NCBI GenBank assembly: GCA_030530385.1
Contig: JAUMVB010000002.1
Span: 1-64,000, forward strand
Direction: 5' to 3'
Length of the DNA: 64,000 bases
Source of the DNA: a bacterium
GTDB taxonomy: Bacteria; Patescibacteriota; Saccharimonadia; Saccharimonadales; Saccharimonadaceae
This document shows, in pieces, positions 1 to 8,113 of the stretch. Each line of letters opens with the position of its first letter. The stretch's first letter is position 1. The notes below the pieces were generated by a model. That model made no database searches. It was not told the origin of the DNA and saw only the letters and a list, made by a program, of their open reading frames with translations. Position numbers and translations under genes: made by a program.

Positions 1-203
1 AACAGTTTTTCCTCATCACAGACATCTGCTATATAAAATGGAATGTTTTGCCCAATAATTTTTTCAACAATTTCAATACTTTTTTTGTTACTATTGATTA
101 AATTATCAACAACAACTACTTCATGACCAGCATTAACTAGTTCAATAACAGTATGAGTACCTATAAAACCTGCCCCACCTGTAACTAAAATTTTATGTCT
201 CAC
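1..203 (-). CDS. galE: UDP-glucose 4-epimerase, 5' part only
   Basis: This is the first ~67 residues of an NAD-dependent sugar epimerase, cut by the window edge. The visible part has a Rossmann dinucleotide-binding motif (VTGGAGFIGTHTV) followed by the acidic end of the second strand (VVVDNLINSN), a pattern typical of GalE. GalE enzymes interconvert UDP-glucose and UDP-galactose in the cytoplasm and supply surface-glycan precursors. GTG at 203-201 is chosen as start because AGGAGG lies four bases upstream, and the overlapping ATG runs straight into TGA. Another epimerase of the same superfamily is possible because the catalytic YxxxK is outside the window. Confidence 0.75.
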   Translation of the reverse strand, partial: MRHKILVTGGAGFIGTHTVIELVNAGHEVVVVDNLINSNKKSIEIVEKIIGQNIPFYIADVCDEEKL

Positions 204-218
204 ATATCCTCCTATAAA

Positions 219-572
219 TTATTTATTACAATAGAAATCTGCTTCCTTAAAAATATCAACAAGCGACTTACGAAGTTCTTCATGCGAAATATCTCTTATA
301 GATTTGTGAAAAATCATTATTGCCACATCAAAATTACCATCAAATCTCGGCAACTCATGGCGAACTATTTCGTAAACACGCCGCCGGATACGATTTCGTC
401 CTACGGCAGATTTCAAAACTTTTTTAGAAATGACTACTGCGAACCTAGATTCAGTTCGTCGAGGGTTCTTAGTGAATTTAACAACAATCTTTTGTGATCT
501 AACTGATTCACCATTCTTATAGACATAACGAAGGCTTCCATGTCCATGAAATCTATTTTTATATGGTAACAT
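219..572 (-). CDS. rnpA: Ribonuclease P protein component
   Basis: The 117-residue basic protein has the usual RnpA length. It carries the RNR signature (GRNRIRRRVYEIVR) near residues 58-71, preceded by the FAVVISKKV strand. RnpA binds the catalytic RNase P RNA and helps remove 5' leaders from pre-tRNAs. In most bacteria it directly follows rpmH; here rpmH is 9.4 kb away beside dnaA and rnpA sits next to galE. A TATAAT at 588-583 lies ten bases upstream of the ATG, so the leader should be very short. No RNase P RNA gene was recognised in the window. Confidence 0.95.
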   Translation of the reverse strand: MLPYKNRFHGHGSLRYVYKNGESVRSQKIVVKFTKNPRRTESRFAVVISKKVLKSAVGRNRIRRRVYEIVRHELPRFDGNFDVAIMIFHKSIRDISHEELRKSLVDIFKEADFYCNK

Positions 573-623
573 ACTAATATATATTATACCATAAAAAAAT
601 AACCCATAAAACTAAGCAACTAA

Positions 624-652
624 TTGAAAAAATAATATGCTTATGTTATAAT
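624..652 (+). promoter_or_regulatory. Promoter of the PilB-like gene
   Basis: TTGAAA (624-629), 17 bp and TATAAT (647-652) form a sigma-70-type promoter. The ATG follows seven bases after the -10 box, so the predicted transcript is leaderless. Confidence 0.7.
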
Positions 653-659
653 TTTATTG

Positions 660-1925
660 ATGAAAATTGGTGGGGAAAAAACAAAAAAACAAGGCTACAA
701 AACCGAATCAACGGTTCAATTTACAGCCGAAAAAATTATCGAAAATGCTTTTAACTTACGAGCAACAGATATTCATATTGAACCTCATGAAGACTTTACT
801 TTAGTACGTTTTCGAATTCATGGAACTCTTAAAAACTTCCAAAAGCTACCACAAAATTATGCCAAAAAACTCGCAAAACATTTTAAATTTATCGGAAATT
901 TAGATTTTAGTGAAAAAAACTTTATACAAACCGCATCAATTAAACATGGTAAAGCACGAATCAGGATTTCTATAGTTCCAACATTCCTAGGTGAAAAAAC
1001 TACTTTAAGATTATTATCAACCAAAAGCAGAGTTAGGACTTTACAAGAAATTGGTTTATGGGGTGATAATCTTCGACTAGTTAAGCAAGCCTTAAGACAG
1101 CCTCATGGTATTATTTTTACTATCGGCCAAGGGAAAAATAATACTAATTTTGCCCTATTAAATGAAGTTCTATCAGACGACAAAAACATTGTTACCGTCG
1201 AAAACCACATCGAGAAATCAATTCCTAAGATCAATCAAACAGAAGTTAAATCGCGAATAGGGGTAGATTATTATATTGCAGCAAAAGCTGCTCTAAGCCA
1301 AAATCCAGATATTATTTTAATTGATAATTTACAAGACCTAAAAACAGCTAATTTAATTTTTGAAGCTTCCAGAAGCAAGTTAATTATAGCTTCATTGCCT
1401 GTTAAAAAAAGTAGCGAAGTTATTCCGTATCTTGAATTTCTAGGCATACCAAGTTTTATGATAGCAACAAATATTTTAGCTATCATTAGTCAAACATTAA
1501 TAAGAACGGTCTCCAAAAATGCTATAGAATTTAGAAAAATAAATAAAACTGAATCTAAAGTTCTCCTTAATGAATTCAACACAACCATAAATACAATCCA
1601 TAACCTAGAAAAATTAGCACAAAAAGAATTTAAAAATAAAAAAATACACTCTTCCGCCGAGTCCATTCTAGAAATATCTCAAATAAGAGAAGGTTTAGAA
1701 GAATCAGGATATATAGGTGTTACGGGAATTTTTGAAGTGATTAGCTTAATAAATAATAAACTAGGTAATGAATTACAAAATCTAATAATACACTCAGCGA
1801 GTCCAGTAGAGATAGAAGATTTACTTAAAGATAATAATTTCCCAACCATAAAAATCGATGGCCTAATTAAAAGTCTGCAAGGTCAGACTTCACTCAAAGA
1901 AATTATGCGCCGAACTGGTTATTAA
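660..1925 (+). CDS. Degenerate PilB/GspE-type ATPase, probably catalytically inactive
   Basis: The 421-residue protein aligns by eye with the N2 and ATPase domains of type IV pilus/type II secretion motors. Diagnostic stretches are ATDIHIEPHEDFTLVRFRIHG (in part), GEKTTLRLL and the run beginning PHGIIF. Catalytic motifs are lost. The Walker A position reads TIGQGKNNTNFAL instead of GPTGSGKTTT. The Walker B region reads NPDIILIDNLQD where active enzymes have DPDIIxxGEIRD. No cysteine is visible, so the family's four-Cys zinc element is absent. The N1 domain is also missing. An inactive partner of another PilB, or a scaffold, is the likely role. ATG at 660 is preferred over TTG at 657. The PRC-barrel gene follows 25 bases downstream. 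Confidence 0.75.
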   Translation: MKIGGEKTKKQGYKTESTVQFTAEKIIENAFNLRATDIHIEPHEDFTLVRFRIHGTLKNFQKLPQNYAKKLAKHFKFIGNLDFSEKNFIQTASIKHGKARIRISIVPTFLGEKTTLRLLSTKSRVRTLQEIGLWGDNLRLVKQALRQPHGIIFTIGQGKNNTNFALLNEVLSDDKNIVTVENHIEKSIPKINQTEVKSRIGVDYYIAAKAALSQNPDIILIDNLQDLKTANLIFEASRSKLIIASLPVKKSSEVIPYLEFLGIPSFMIATNILAIISQTLIRTVSKNAIEFRKINKTESKVLLNEFNTTINTIHNLEKLAQKEFKNKKIHSSAESILEISQIREGLEESGYIGVTGIFEVISLINNKLGNELQNLIIHSASPVEIEDLLKDNNFPTIKIDGLIKSLQGQTSLKEIMRRTGY

Positions 1926-1950
1926 TCTATAAAAATGATAAAATATAATT

Positions 1951-2511
1951 ATGCTAATATTAAATTCTAAAATAGCTAAAACACCAGTGATGGGTCTTCA
2001 AACAGGATCACAACTTGCAGTTATTGGCGAGCCAGTCATAAATCCAGCTAACCTTCAAATTATAGCTTATAGCCTAGAAAATAATTCTTACTCCAACGAT
2101 GAAATGTTTATAAGAATTGATGAAATTCGAGAATTATCAAGGCTCGGTTTTATTATTGATTCTGGAGAAGATTTTATATTACCTAATGATGTAATTAAAA
2201 TTAAAGATATTTTAGATTTAGATTTTCACCTAATAGGCATGAAAGTTGTTGATGAAAAAAATAACCATATAGGAAAAGTTGTAGATTTCACTATGAGCCT
2301 ACTAAACTTTTCAGTCCAGCAGATAATTATTAAGCGGCCTTTTTTCAAAAGTATAAATAATCCAGAATTAACAATCCATCGATCACAAATAACTAAAATT
2401 GATGACGAAAAAATTACAATTTATTCAGAAACAGAGGAAAAAATAATCTCTACAACCAAGAAATCAGACAATTATTTTGTACCAAATTACACTAATCCAT
2501 TCAGAAATTAA
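1951..2511 (+). CDS. PRC-barrel domain protein
   Basis: This 186-residue protein has the small beta-barrel pattern of PRC-barrel proteins: an N-terminal unit beginning LQTGSQLAVIGEPVINP and a second one around LIGMKVVDEKNNHIGKVVDF. PRC barrels occur in the 16S rRNA maturation factor RimM and in stand-alone proteins of unclear role. No RimM N-terminal domain is seen, so RimM is not supported. It lies 25 bases after the PilB-like gene. A possible promoter of its own (TAAAAT at 1939-1944, six bases before ATG) has a weak -35 box. The recX gene converges on it with five bases between stop codons. Confidence 0.6.
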   Translation: MLILNSKIAKTPVMGLQTGSQLAVIGEPVINPANLQIIAYSLENNSYSNDEMFIRIDEIRELSRLGFIIDSGEDFILPNDVIKIKDILDLDFHLIGMKVVDEKNNHIGKVVDFTMSLLNFSVQQIIIKRPFFKSINNPELTIHRSQITKIDDEKITIYSETEEKIISTTKKSDNYFVPNYTNPFRN

Positions 2512-2516
2512 GCAGA

Positions 2517-3269
2517 TTATTTATTGAGAGCTTTTTTGATATCATCGAAAGAAAAACCCTGACGAGCTAAATAAGAGATTAGCTTTTGCTCGTCTGGATA
2601 TTTGCGAGATTTTTTTTCAATTATTTTTTTAATTTCATCAGCATCACTACGTAAGTTTTCTGCAAATATTTGCTCTTGAATATTTGCAGACACACCTTTT
2701 TGAGATAATTCTGCTTTTAATTTACGAACGCTTATACCTTTACGTTGATTTCTATTTTCAACCCAAAACCGAGCAAACCTTTCATCGTCGATATATTTTT
2801 TCTGTTTAAGTCTTGTCATAGTTTGGTCAACGGATAAACTAGAAACACCTTTTTTCTCATAAATCTCGCCCGTTTTTCTATTCCGAAGTTTTTTCGTCAG
2901 AGTTTTCTTCCGTAAATAATCACGAATTTCTTTTTCCGAATGGGGACGCATCAAACAATAGTTAAGCGCTAAAGAATAAAGCTTGCCAAATTCACTCTGT
3001 TGTTCTAAATTAGAAATTTCATCTTTATTAAATACTTGACCAATTTTAACATTTAGATCACCTAGTTGAAAAACATCAAGCGAAAAATAATATTTCCCGT
3101 TTATAAAAATATTTACGCGATTTGGATTTTTTACAGCTTGTTTAATATCAGTAACCGTAAAAGCCCCATCCTCAAAAAAGGTTTTTTTTGATTTCCTAAT
3201 AGTTGCAGGACTTTTATTTTTTACTGTTTTAGATTCAAAATCTTGCTGATCAAAAATTTCTAATGACAT
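2517..3269 (-). CDS. recX: RecX family regulator of RecA
   Basis: The 250-residue protein has tandem three-helix RecX repeats from about residue 95, including LNYCLMRPHSEKEIRDYLRK, then KKYIDDERFARFWVENR and finally QGFSFDDIKKALNK. RecX binds RecA filaments and modulates them. The gene lies 68 bases downstream of recA on the same strand, the classic arrangement. A lysine-rich N-terminal tail and a beta-rich segment (about residues 35-75) precede the repeats, which makes the protein longer than a typical RecX of 150-200 residues. Confidence 0.88.
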   Translation of the reverse strand: MSLEIFDQQDFESKTVKNKSPATIRKSKKTFFEDGAFTVTDIKQAVKNPNRVNIFINGKYYFSLDVFQLGDLNVKIGQVFNKDEISNLEQQSEFGKLYSLALNYCLMRPHSEKEIRDYLRKKTLTKKLRNRKTGEIYEKKGVSSLSVDQTMTRLKQKKYIDDERFARFWVENRNQRKGISVRKLKAELSQKGVSANIQEQIFAENLRSDADEIKKIIEKKSRKYPDEQKLISYLARQGFSFDDIKKALNK

Positions 3270-3337
3270 TTATTTTTTTAAACAATTAAAGATACTCAAA
3301 ACCCAACCTCTATCTTAGAAGCTAGTTTTTAATTTTA

Positions 3338-4405
3338 TTATTCTTTTACTTCCTCAATATTGGATTTTTCTTCTTCAGTAGTCTGGCCATCATTAAAAAC
3401 TTCAGCTCTAACTTTGCACTCAATTTCTGCCATTACATCTGGATTATCTTTCAAATATTGTTTTGCTTTTTCACGACCTTGACCAATAGTCTGATCGCTA
3501 TATTTATAAAATGCTCCCGACTTTCCAACTATATCATGCTCAACAGCTAAGTCTAAAACATCACCAGTTTTAGAGATTCCTTCGTTGTACATAATATCGA
3601 ATTCTGCAGTCTTAAATGGTGCAGCAATTTTATTCTTAACAATTTTAATTTTTGTGCGGTTACCAATCACATCCTCACCATTCTTAATCTGACCTATACG
3701 ACGAATATCAGCCCGAACGGAAGCATAAAACTTCAAAGCATTACCTCCAGTTGTAGTTTCAGGATTACCGAACATTACACCAATTTTCATACGAATTTGA
3801 TTAATGAAAATAACTGTAGCCTTTGATTTATTAATAATACCTGTCAGTTTACGTAGAGCTTGACTCATTAGTCGTGCCTGAAGACCCATATGCGCATCAC
3901 CCATATCACCATCAATTTCGGCTTGTGGAACAAGAGCAGCTACAGAGTCAACTACGATTAAATCAACCGCGTTTGAACGAACTAATGTTTCAGTAATTTC
4001 AAGTGCTTGCTCTCCATTATCAGGCTGAGCTACGAGAAGATTTTCAATATCAACTCCAAGCCGTTTAGCATAAGCTGGGTCAAGAGCGTGCTCAGCATCA
4101 ATAAACGCAGCCGTTCCTCCCTGTTTTTGAATTTCAGCAATCGCGTGAAGTGTTAAAGTTGTCTTACCTGAGCTTTCAGGGCCATAAATTTCTATAATCC
4201 TACCTTTAGGATAACCACCACCAAGAGCAATATCGATTGAAAGCGACCCACTTGGTAGAAGCTCAACATCAACTTTATGGTCTTCACCTAACTTCATAAT
4301 TGACCCATCGCCAAATTGCTTAGAAATCTGCGCGATTGCTAGATCTAAAGCTTGTTTTTTTTCATCCTCCATCGCTTCTGTATTTTTTTTGGTTGCTTTT
4401 GCCAT
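3338..4405 (-). CDS. recA: Recombinase A
   Basis: RecA forms ATP-dependent filaments on single-stranded DNA and drives homologous pairing. The 355-residue length is normal. Walker A is GPESSGKTT near residue 75, followed by the [12 protein letters not shown] and [18 protein letters not shown] motifs, with the DNA-binding loop [17 protein letters not shown]. The C-terminus is acidic ([14 protein letters not shown]), as in other RecAs. AGGAG lies six bases before the ATG. The gene has its own promoter at 4469-4441 and is followed by recX. No LexA box was recognised. Confidence 0.99.
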   Translation of the reverse strand: MAKATKKNTEAMEDEKKQALDLAIAQISKQFGDGSIMKLGEDHKVDVELLPSGSLSIDIALGGGYPKGRIIEIYGPESSGKTTLTLHAIAEIQKQGGTAAFIDAEHALDPAYAKRLGVDIENLLVAQPDNGEQALEITETLVRSNAVDLIVVDSVAALVPQAEIDGDMGDAHMGLQARLMSQALRKLTGIINKSKATVIFINQIRMKIGVMFGNPETTTGGNALKFYASVRADIRRIGQIKNGEDVIGNRTKIKIVKNKIAAPFKTAEFDIMYNEGISKTGDVLDLAVEHDIVGKSGAFYKYSDQTIGQGREKAKQYLKDNPDVMAEIECKVRAEVFNDGQTTEEEKSNIEEVKE

Positions 4406-4440
4406 AAAATCTCCTAAAACATCCTTAAACTATTATGCTT

Positions 4441-4469
4441 ATTTTAACATTTAGCTATAAAAACAACAA
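4441..4469 (-). promoter_or_regulatory. recA promoter
   Basis: On the minus strand TTGTTG (4469-4464) and TAAAAT (4446-4441) are separated by 17 bp, with a TG just upstream of the -10 box. The transcript should have a leader of roughly 30 bases containing the AGGAG site. Confidence 0.6.
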
Positions 4470-4484
4470 GATTAATTAATTGTT

Positions 4485-4967
4485 TTATCTCTTCATATAA
4501 AAATGAGTGATCGCTGCCGCTAAAGCATCAGCTGCATCATCGGGCTTCGGAATTTGCTGCAGATTCAATTGAGTCCTAACCATTTCTTGCATTTGCTTCT
4601 TATCAGCCCCACCATACCCAGTTAATGTTTGTTTAATTTGATTGGGGGTATATTCATAAATTGGTATTTTTTTTATCTGAGCAGCTAAAATAGCTACTCC
4701 ACGTGCCTGAGCTACCGAAATCGCCGTAGTTACATTCCGGGTAAAAAATAGTTTTTCGATTGAAACTTCATCTGGCTCGGTCTCGCTGATAATTTCATTT
4801 AAGCCCTTGAAAATTTCTTCTAGTCGTATTTCAATCTGTGTATGAGCTGGCGTAGAGATGACTCCACCAGTTACCATTCTAAGGGGTCTACCAACTTCAC
4901 AATCTACTACGCCAAATCCTAAAATTCCAGTACCTGGATCAATACCTAAAATTCGACGCTTAGACAT
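4485..4967 (-). CDS. ruvC: Holliday junction resolvase RuvC
   Basis: RuvC nicks four-way DNA junctions during recombination. The 160-residue protein carries the expected acidic catalytic set: D in GIDPGTG near the N-terminus, E in SIEKLFF near residue 70, and paired aspartates in PDDAADALAAA near the C-terminus. The ATG overlaps the 3' end of the upstream Cys-repeat protein gene by eight bases, so the two are probably translationally coupled. recA follows with about 80 bases between, giving a recombination cluster ruvC-recA-recX. Confidence 0.97.
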   Translation of the reverse strand: MSKRRILGIDPGTGILGFGVVDCEVGRPLRMVTGGVISTPAHTQIEIRLEEIFKGLNEIISETEPDEVSIEKLFFTRNVTTAISVAQARGVAILAAQIKKIPIYEYTPNQIKQTLTGYGGADKKQMQEMVRTQLNLQQIPKPDDAADALAAAITHFYMKR

Positions 4968-6435
4968 TCATTACCTTTTTCTTGATTTTACTAAAAAATA
5001 TAAAGATATCTTTTCTGAATTCCCAGATTAATATAATAATAAATACAGCAACGATTCCAGCTATTGCCAACCATCCAGTAAAATCAGATTTATTATCATC
5101 TTTATTTTCTTTAACTGCATCTTTTGCGCCAGTATTTCTAACAACCTTTCTACAACGCCCCGTTTCAGGATTTCGTTCGTAGCCAGCCCTGCATGCGGTT
5201 AATTTCTGGCTAGATAATGTTGAAATAATCTTTCTACAACGCCCAGTTTCCGGATTTAAATAGTAACCAGGACCACAGGTTTTCGGGGTTTCAACTTCAA
5301 TCTTTTTACAACGTCCAGTCTCAGGATTACGATAATATCCTAAACCACATTCTTCTTGAATCTTTTCGGTAATAATTTTATTACAGCGATTAGTTGACGA
5401 ATTTAAGTAATACCCATCTTCACAAACCTTTTCAGTTTTTATTTTTTCACATTTTCCAGAAGTAAAATTCCATTCCATCCCATCTCTACATTCGGGTTTA
5501 TCTTGAAGAATATTTTGTTTATTTCTCGTAACTTTAAATGTTTTTTTCCAAATATTATCGCCAAAATATGCAACTGAAGAATTCCTATCTGTAGATTCAT
5601 AGCTATAACTAGTTTCATTATTTAGATTATCAATAAATAAAATTTCATAATTTCCATTTGGTTCAATTTTTAAATTTTTACTCAAAAAATCCGCCACAAA
5701 AAGGCCATTCGCTTTAATCTCGTCTTTTTCATCGAATATATATGATAATATTATTTTTCCATCACGTTCTCGAATCTCAATTTTGCACCCCTTCAGATTA
5801 ATTTTTTCTTTATTTTCATTGCGAATTTCTATAAATTGCTTATCTGAATTTATAAAAATCTCATTCAAAAAAACATTCGAGCAAGTTGAATTTTCGGTAA
5901 TGGTATCATTTGGCTGTTTTTGATTAGCATCTTTTGATGTTGGATTTTCATTATCGTTTTCTTTTTGTTCATCAACTATAGACTTTTTATCTTCTTCCCA
6001 GATACTAGATGTTAGATTTAAATTCAAAAAATCTTCCCGACTAATCTTACCATTTCTACCCCAAACTTGACCATCTTCAATTACATCATGATATTCAATA
6101 GATGTATCACCATTAATAATTAACTTAAAATGAAACCTTTTAGGTATAAATTTATCTTTGTCAAACCTTATCTCTTTATAACTTCCATGCTTAAAAACAC
6201 CTTTATCTTTCAATTGAATCATCTGGCTAACTTTATTACCTGTTATTTTTTCAATACTTAAAGAATTAATACTAAAATCATCACCATCATTATAAAGCCA
6301 AATAAACTCATCACCGTCTTTAGCTGATACATAATCGACATATATAGGTTGAGACGAGGCTCCTACAAAATTAATAGAGCCAAAAAGAATAAAATTTAAA
6401 GTTATCACAAACAAAGCCACTAATATTTTTCGCAT
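4960..6435 (-). CDS. Secreted lamin-tail-like surface protein with five Cys repeats and a C-terminal membrane anchor
   Basis: The protein begins with a signal peptide (MRKILVALFVITLNFILFG). ATG at 6435 is chosen because GGAGG sits just upstream. A middle region near residues 190-310 (VFLNEIFIN, FIEIRNENKEKINLKGCKI) resembles a lamin-tail domain. Five repeats of about 20-25 residues follow, each of the form C-x2-G-(Y/M)-x2-N-x3-G/N-(R/K)-C-x-K, for example CGPGYYLNPETGRCRKI. A lysine/aspartate linker, one membrane helix (WLAIAGIVAVFIIILIW) and a basic tail end it. The likely location is the outer face of the cell membrane. Its job is unknown; extracellular binding is inferred from the repeats. 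It overlaps ruvC by eight bases. Confidence 0.7.
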   Translation of the reverse strand: MRKILVALFVITLNFILFGSINFVGASSQPIYVDYVSAKDGDEFIWLYNDGDDFSINSLSIEKITGNKVSQMIQLKDKGVFKHGSYKEIRFDKDKFIPKRFHFKLIINGDTSIEYHDVIEDGQVWGRNGKISREDFLNLNLTSSIWEEDKKSIVDEQKENDNENPTSKDANQKQPNDTITENSTCSNVFLNEIFINSDKQFIEIRNENKEKINLKGCKIEIRERDGKIILSYIFDEKDEIKANGLFVADFLSKNLKIEPNGNYEILFIDNLNNETSYSYESTDRNSSVAYFGDNIWKKTFKVTRNKQNILQDKPECRDGMEWNFTSGKCEKIKTEKVCEDGYYLNSSTNRCNKIITEKIQEECGLGYYRNPETGRCKKIEVETPKTCGPGYYLNPETGRCRKIISTLSSQKLTACRAGYERNPETGRCRKVVRNTGAKDAVKENKDDNKSDFTGWLAIAGIVAVFIIILIWEFRKDIFIFFSKIKKKVMNV

Positions 6436-6504
6436 TGCAACCTCCAAATTTTATAATTACTATAACTAATTATAAGCTTAAGCTTATCTAAAGTCAATAA
6501 AAGT

Positions 6505-7161
6505 TTAATTTTTGGGTGGTAAGGCTCTTACGAAATTTATTTTTAATCCTTCAGATACAAATCGTCGTTCATAAGTAGTCATAACTTTATAATTTTCATT
6601 CAAATCACTTTCATGCAAATCAAAACTAAGCCGCTGAATTTGCCAACCTTCAGCAACCAGCTGCTCTAAGCTCCAATCAAACAGTTCTTTAGCATCAGTC
6701 TTAAAATAAAGTGCGCCGTCTTCTCGTAAAAGATCTTTGTAAATCTTCAAAAAAGTAGGATGAGTTAAACGTCGCCCAGCGTTACGTTTTTTAGGATATG
6801 GATCAGGAAAGGTAATCCAGATATATTTTATAGAATGGTGAGCGAAGGCTTCCAGTAGTTGGTCTGCGCGAGCACGTAAAAAACGAATATTCCTTAATTG
6901 ATCACTCTCCGCCTGCTGTGCACCTTTAACTAATCGATCAGCTTTAACATCAATAGCAACAAATTTCTTATTCGGATTTTTAAGAGCTAGACACTCAGAA
7001 AATAATCCAGTTCCCGCACCAATTTCAAGATTATCAACTTCTGTTCGTTCTGGATTCCAATCATTAAATTCAAAACAAATAGAAGAATTATTAAAGAGTG
7101 CAAATTTATATAATTTTCGCTTACGAGTAATAATAAAATCTTTAGGATTTAGAAATGACAT
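6505..7161 (-). CDS. trmB: tRNA (guanine-N7-)-methyltransferase
   Basis: TrmB methylates G46 in the tRNA variable loop using S-adenosylmethionine. The SAM-binding motif is LEIGAGTGLFSECLA near residues 45-60. It is followed by KFVAIDVKADR, the IWITFPDPYPKKRNAGRR signature of the family and a C-terminal YERRF motif. The length of 218 residues is typical. It is the last gene of a tight four-gene run aspS-orf-orf-trmB, two bases after the preceding gene. Confidence 0.95.
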   Translation of the reverse strand: MSFLNPKDFIITRKRKLYKFALFNNSSICFEFNDWNPERTEVDNLEIGAGTGLFSECLALKNPNKKFVAIDVKADRLVKGAQQAESDQLRNIRFLRARADQLLEAFAHHSIKYIWITFPDPYPKKRNAGRRLTHPTFLKIYKDLLREDGALYFKTDAKELFDWSLEQLVAEGWQIQRLSFDLHESDLNENYKVMTTYERRFVSEGLKINFVRALPPKN

Positions 7162-7163
7162 TA

Positions 7164-7562
7164 TTAGTTTTCTCCCTGTGTATCATTAGTTATATTTAGA
7201 GTTTCATCACTTAACGCATTTTCGCCAAAAAAATTATCTTTTAGCCGATTTAAACTTCGATCATAAAGTTTTCCAAATTTATCTAAAGATTTAGAATCTA
7301 TTTTACCCGTAGAATCAAAATTATCCGCTTCAGCCTTTTCACGCTTTTCGCGTTCAGCGTCTTTTTTAGCCTGCTCGCGAGCTTCTTGAAGACTTGGACG
7401 AGACAAGTCTAGCTGTGCAGTACCAAATTCCTCATACATCCAGAGAGAAACACCGATTAAAATAAGAGCAACTGCTAAAGCGCTAAAAATAAAAATACTA
7501 AGTTGATTTTGTTTTACTTTCGATTGATTTTTTTTAATAGTATTAAATAAAAACTTCATCAT
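7164..7562 (-). CDS. Single-pass membrane protein with charged coiled-coil tail
   Basis: No family was recognised. The 132-residue protein has a basic N-terminus, one membrane helix (IFIFSALAVALILIGVSLWMY, residues 24-44 in part), then a strongly charged helical segment (EAREQAKKDAEREKREKAEA) and an acidic tail. The topology suggests a short cytoplasmic end and a long region outside, or the reverse. It overlaps the upstream gene by four bases and is followed two bases later by trmB, so it is co-transcribed with aspS and trmB. Confidence 0.6.
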   Translation of the reverse strand: MMKFLFNTIKKNQSKVKQNQLSIFIFSALAVALILIGVSLWMYEEFGTAQLDLSRPSLQEAREQAKKDAEREKREKAEADNFDSTGKIDSKSLDKFGKLYDRSLNRLKDNFFGENALSDETLNITNDTQGEN

Positions 7563-8113
7563 TTAACCTCTTTCCTAATACCATCAAATGACTTTTTATA
7601 ATTCTCGGTAATTTCACGAAGTTTTATGACATTGTAATTTAATTCACGACGCTGATATCTAACTTTTTCTAATTGATTATAAAACTCATTGGAATTTTCT
7701 TTTATTTCGCAATCTATTTTTTGAAGCTTATCTAATTCTTGTTCGTAGATTCGATAATTATCTTTAAAATAATTCAAATTCTCATCAAATTTTGAAGTGT
7801 GTGCGACTAAATTTGCTACAGAAAAATGATTAAGAATGGCACGAGCAGTAAATTTAGCCATTAAATCCTTGGAAATAGATTCGTAAATCTGGCCTAATTT
7901 AACTCTCTTTAGAGCATCTGTTGAATGAACCTTAGTGAGCTGTTTTTTAATACTTACACATTCGGTAGTTAATTTAGTAAGTTGAGTCTGAGTTGGTTGT
8001 TTGGGTTCAAATTTTGCCGTTTCTGCTAAAACATTGTCTGACAGACTCAAGATTAATATACTCGATAATATCAAGAATATACTAATCTTTATAAAGTTAG
8101 TCTTCATCTTCAA
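7559..8113 (-). CDS. Secreted or membrane-anchored coiled-coil protein of unknown function
   Basis: The 184-residue protein starts with a hydrophobic signal-like segment (ISIFLILSSILILSLSDNVLA). The rest is alpha-helical with heptad-like patterning (for example FYNQLEKVRYQRRELNYNVI) and no catalytic motif. Its start overlaps the end of aspS by 17 bases and its end overlaps the next membrane protein gene by four, so it is part of the aspS operon. The function is not known. The pairing with the single-pass protein downstream suggests that the two act together at the envelope. Confidence 0.55.
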   Translation of the reverse strand: MKMKTNFIKISIFLILSSILILSLSDNVLAETAKFEPKQPTQTQLTKLTTECVSIKKQLTKVHSTDALKRVKLGQIYESISKDLMAKFTARAILNHFSVANLVAHTSKFDENLNYFKDNYRIYEQELDKLQKIDCEIKENSNEFYNQLEKVRYQRRELNYNVIKLREITENYKKSFDGIRKEVK

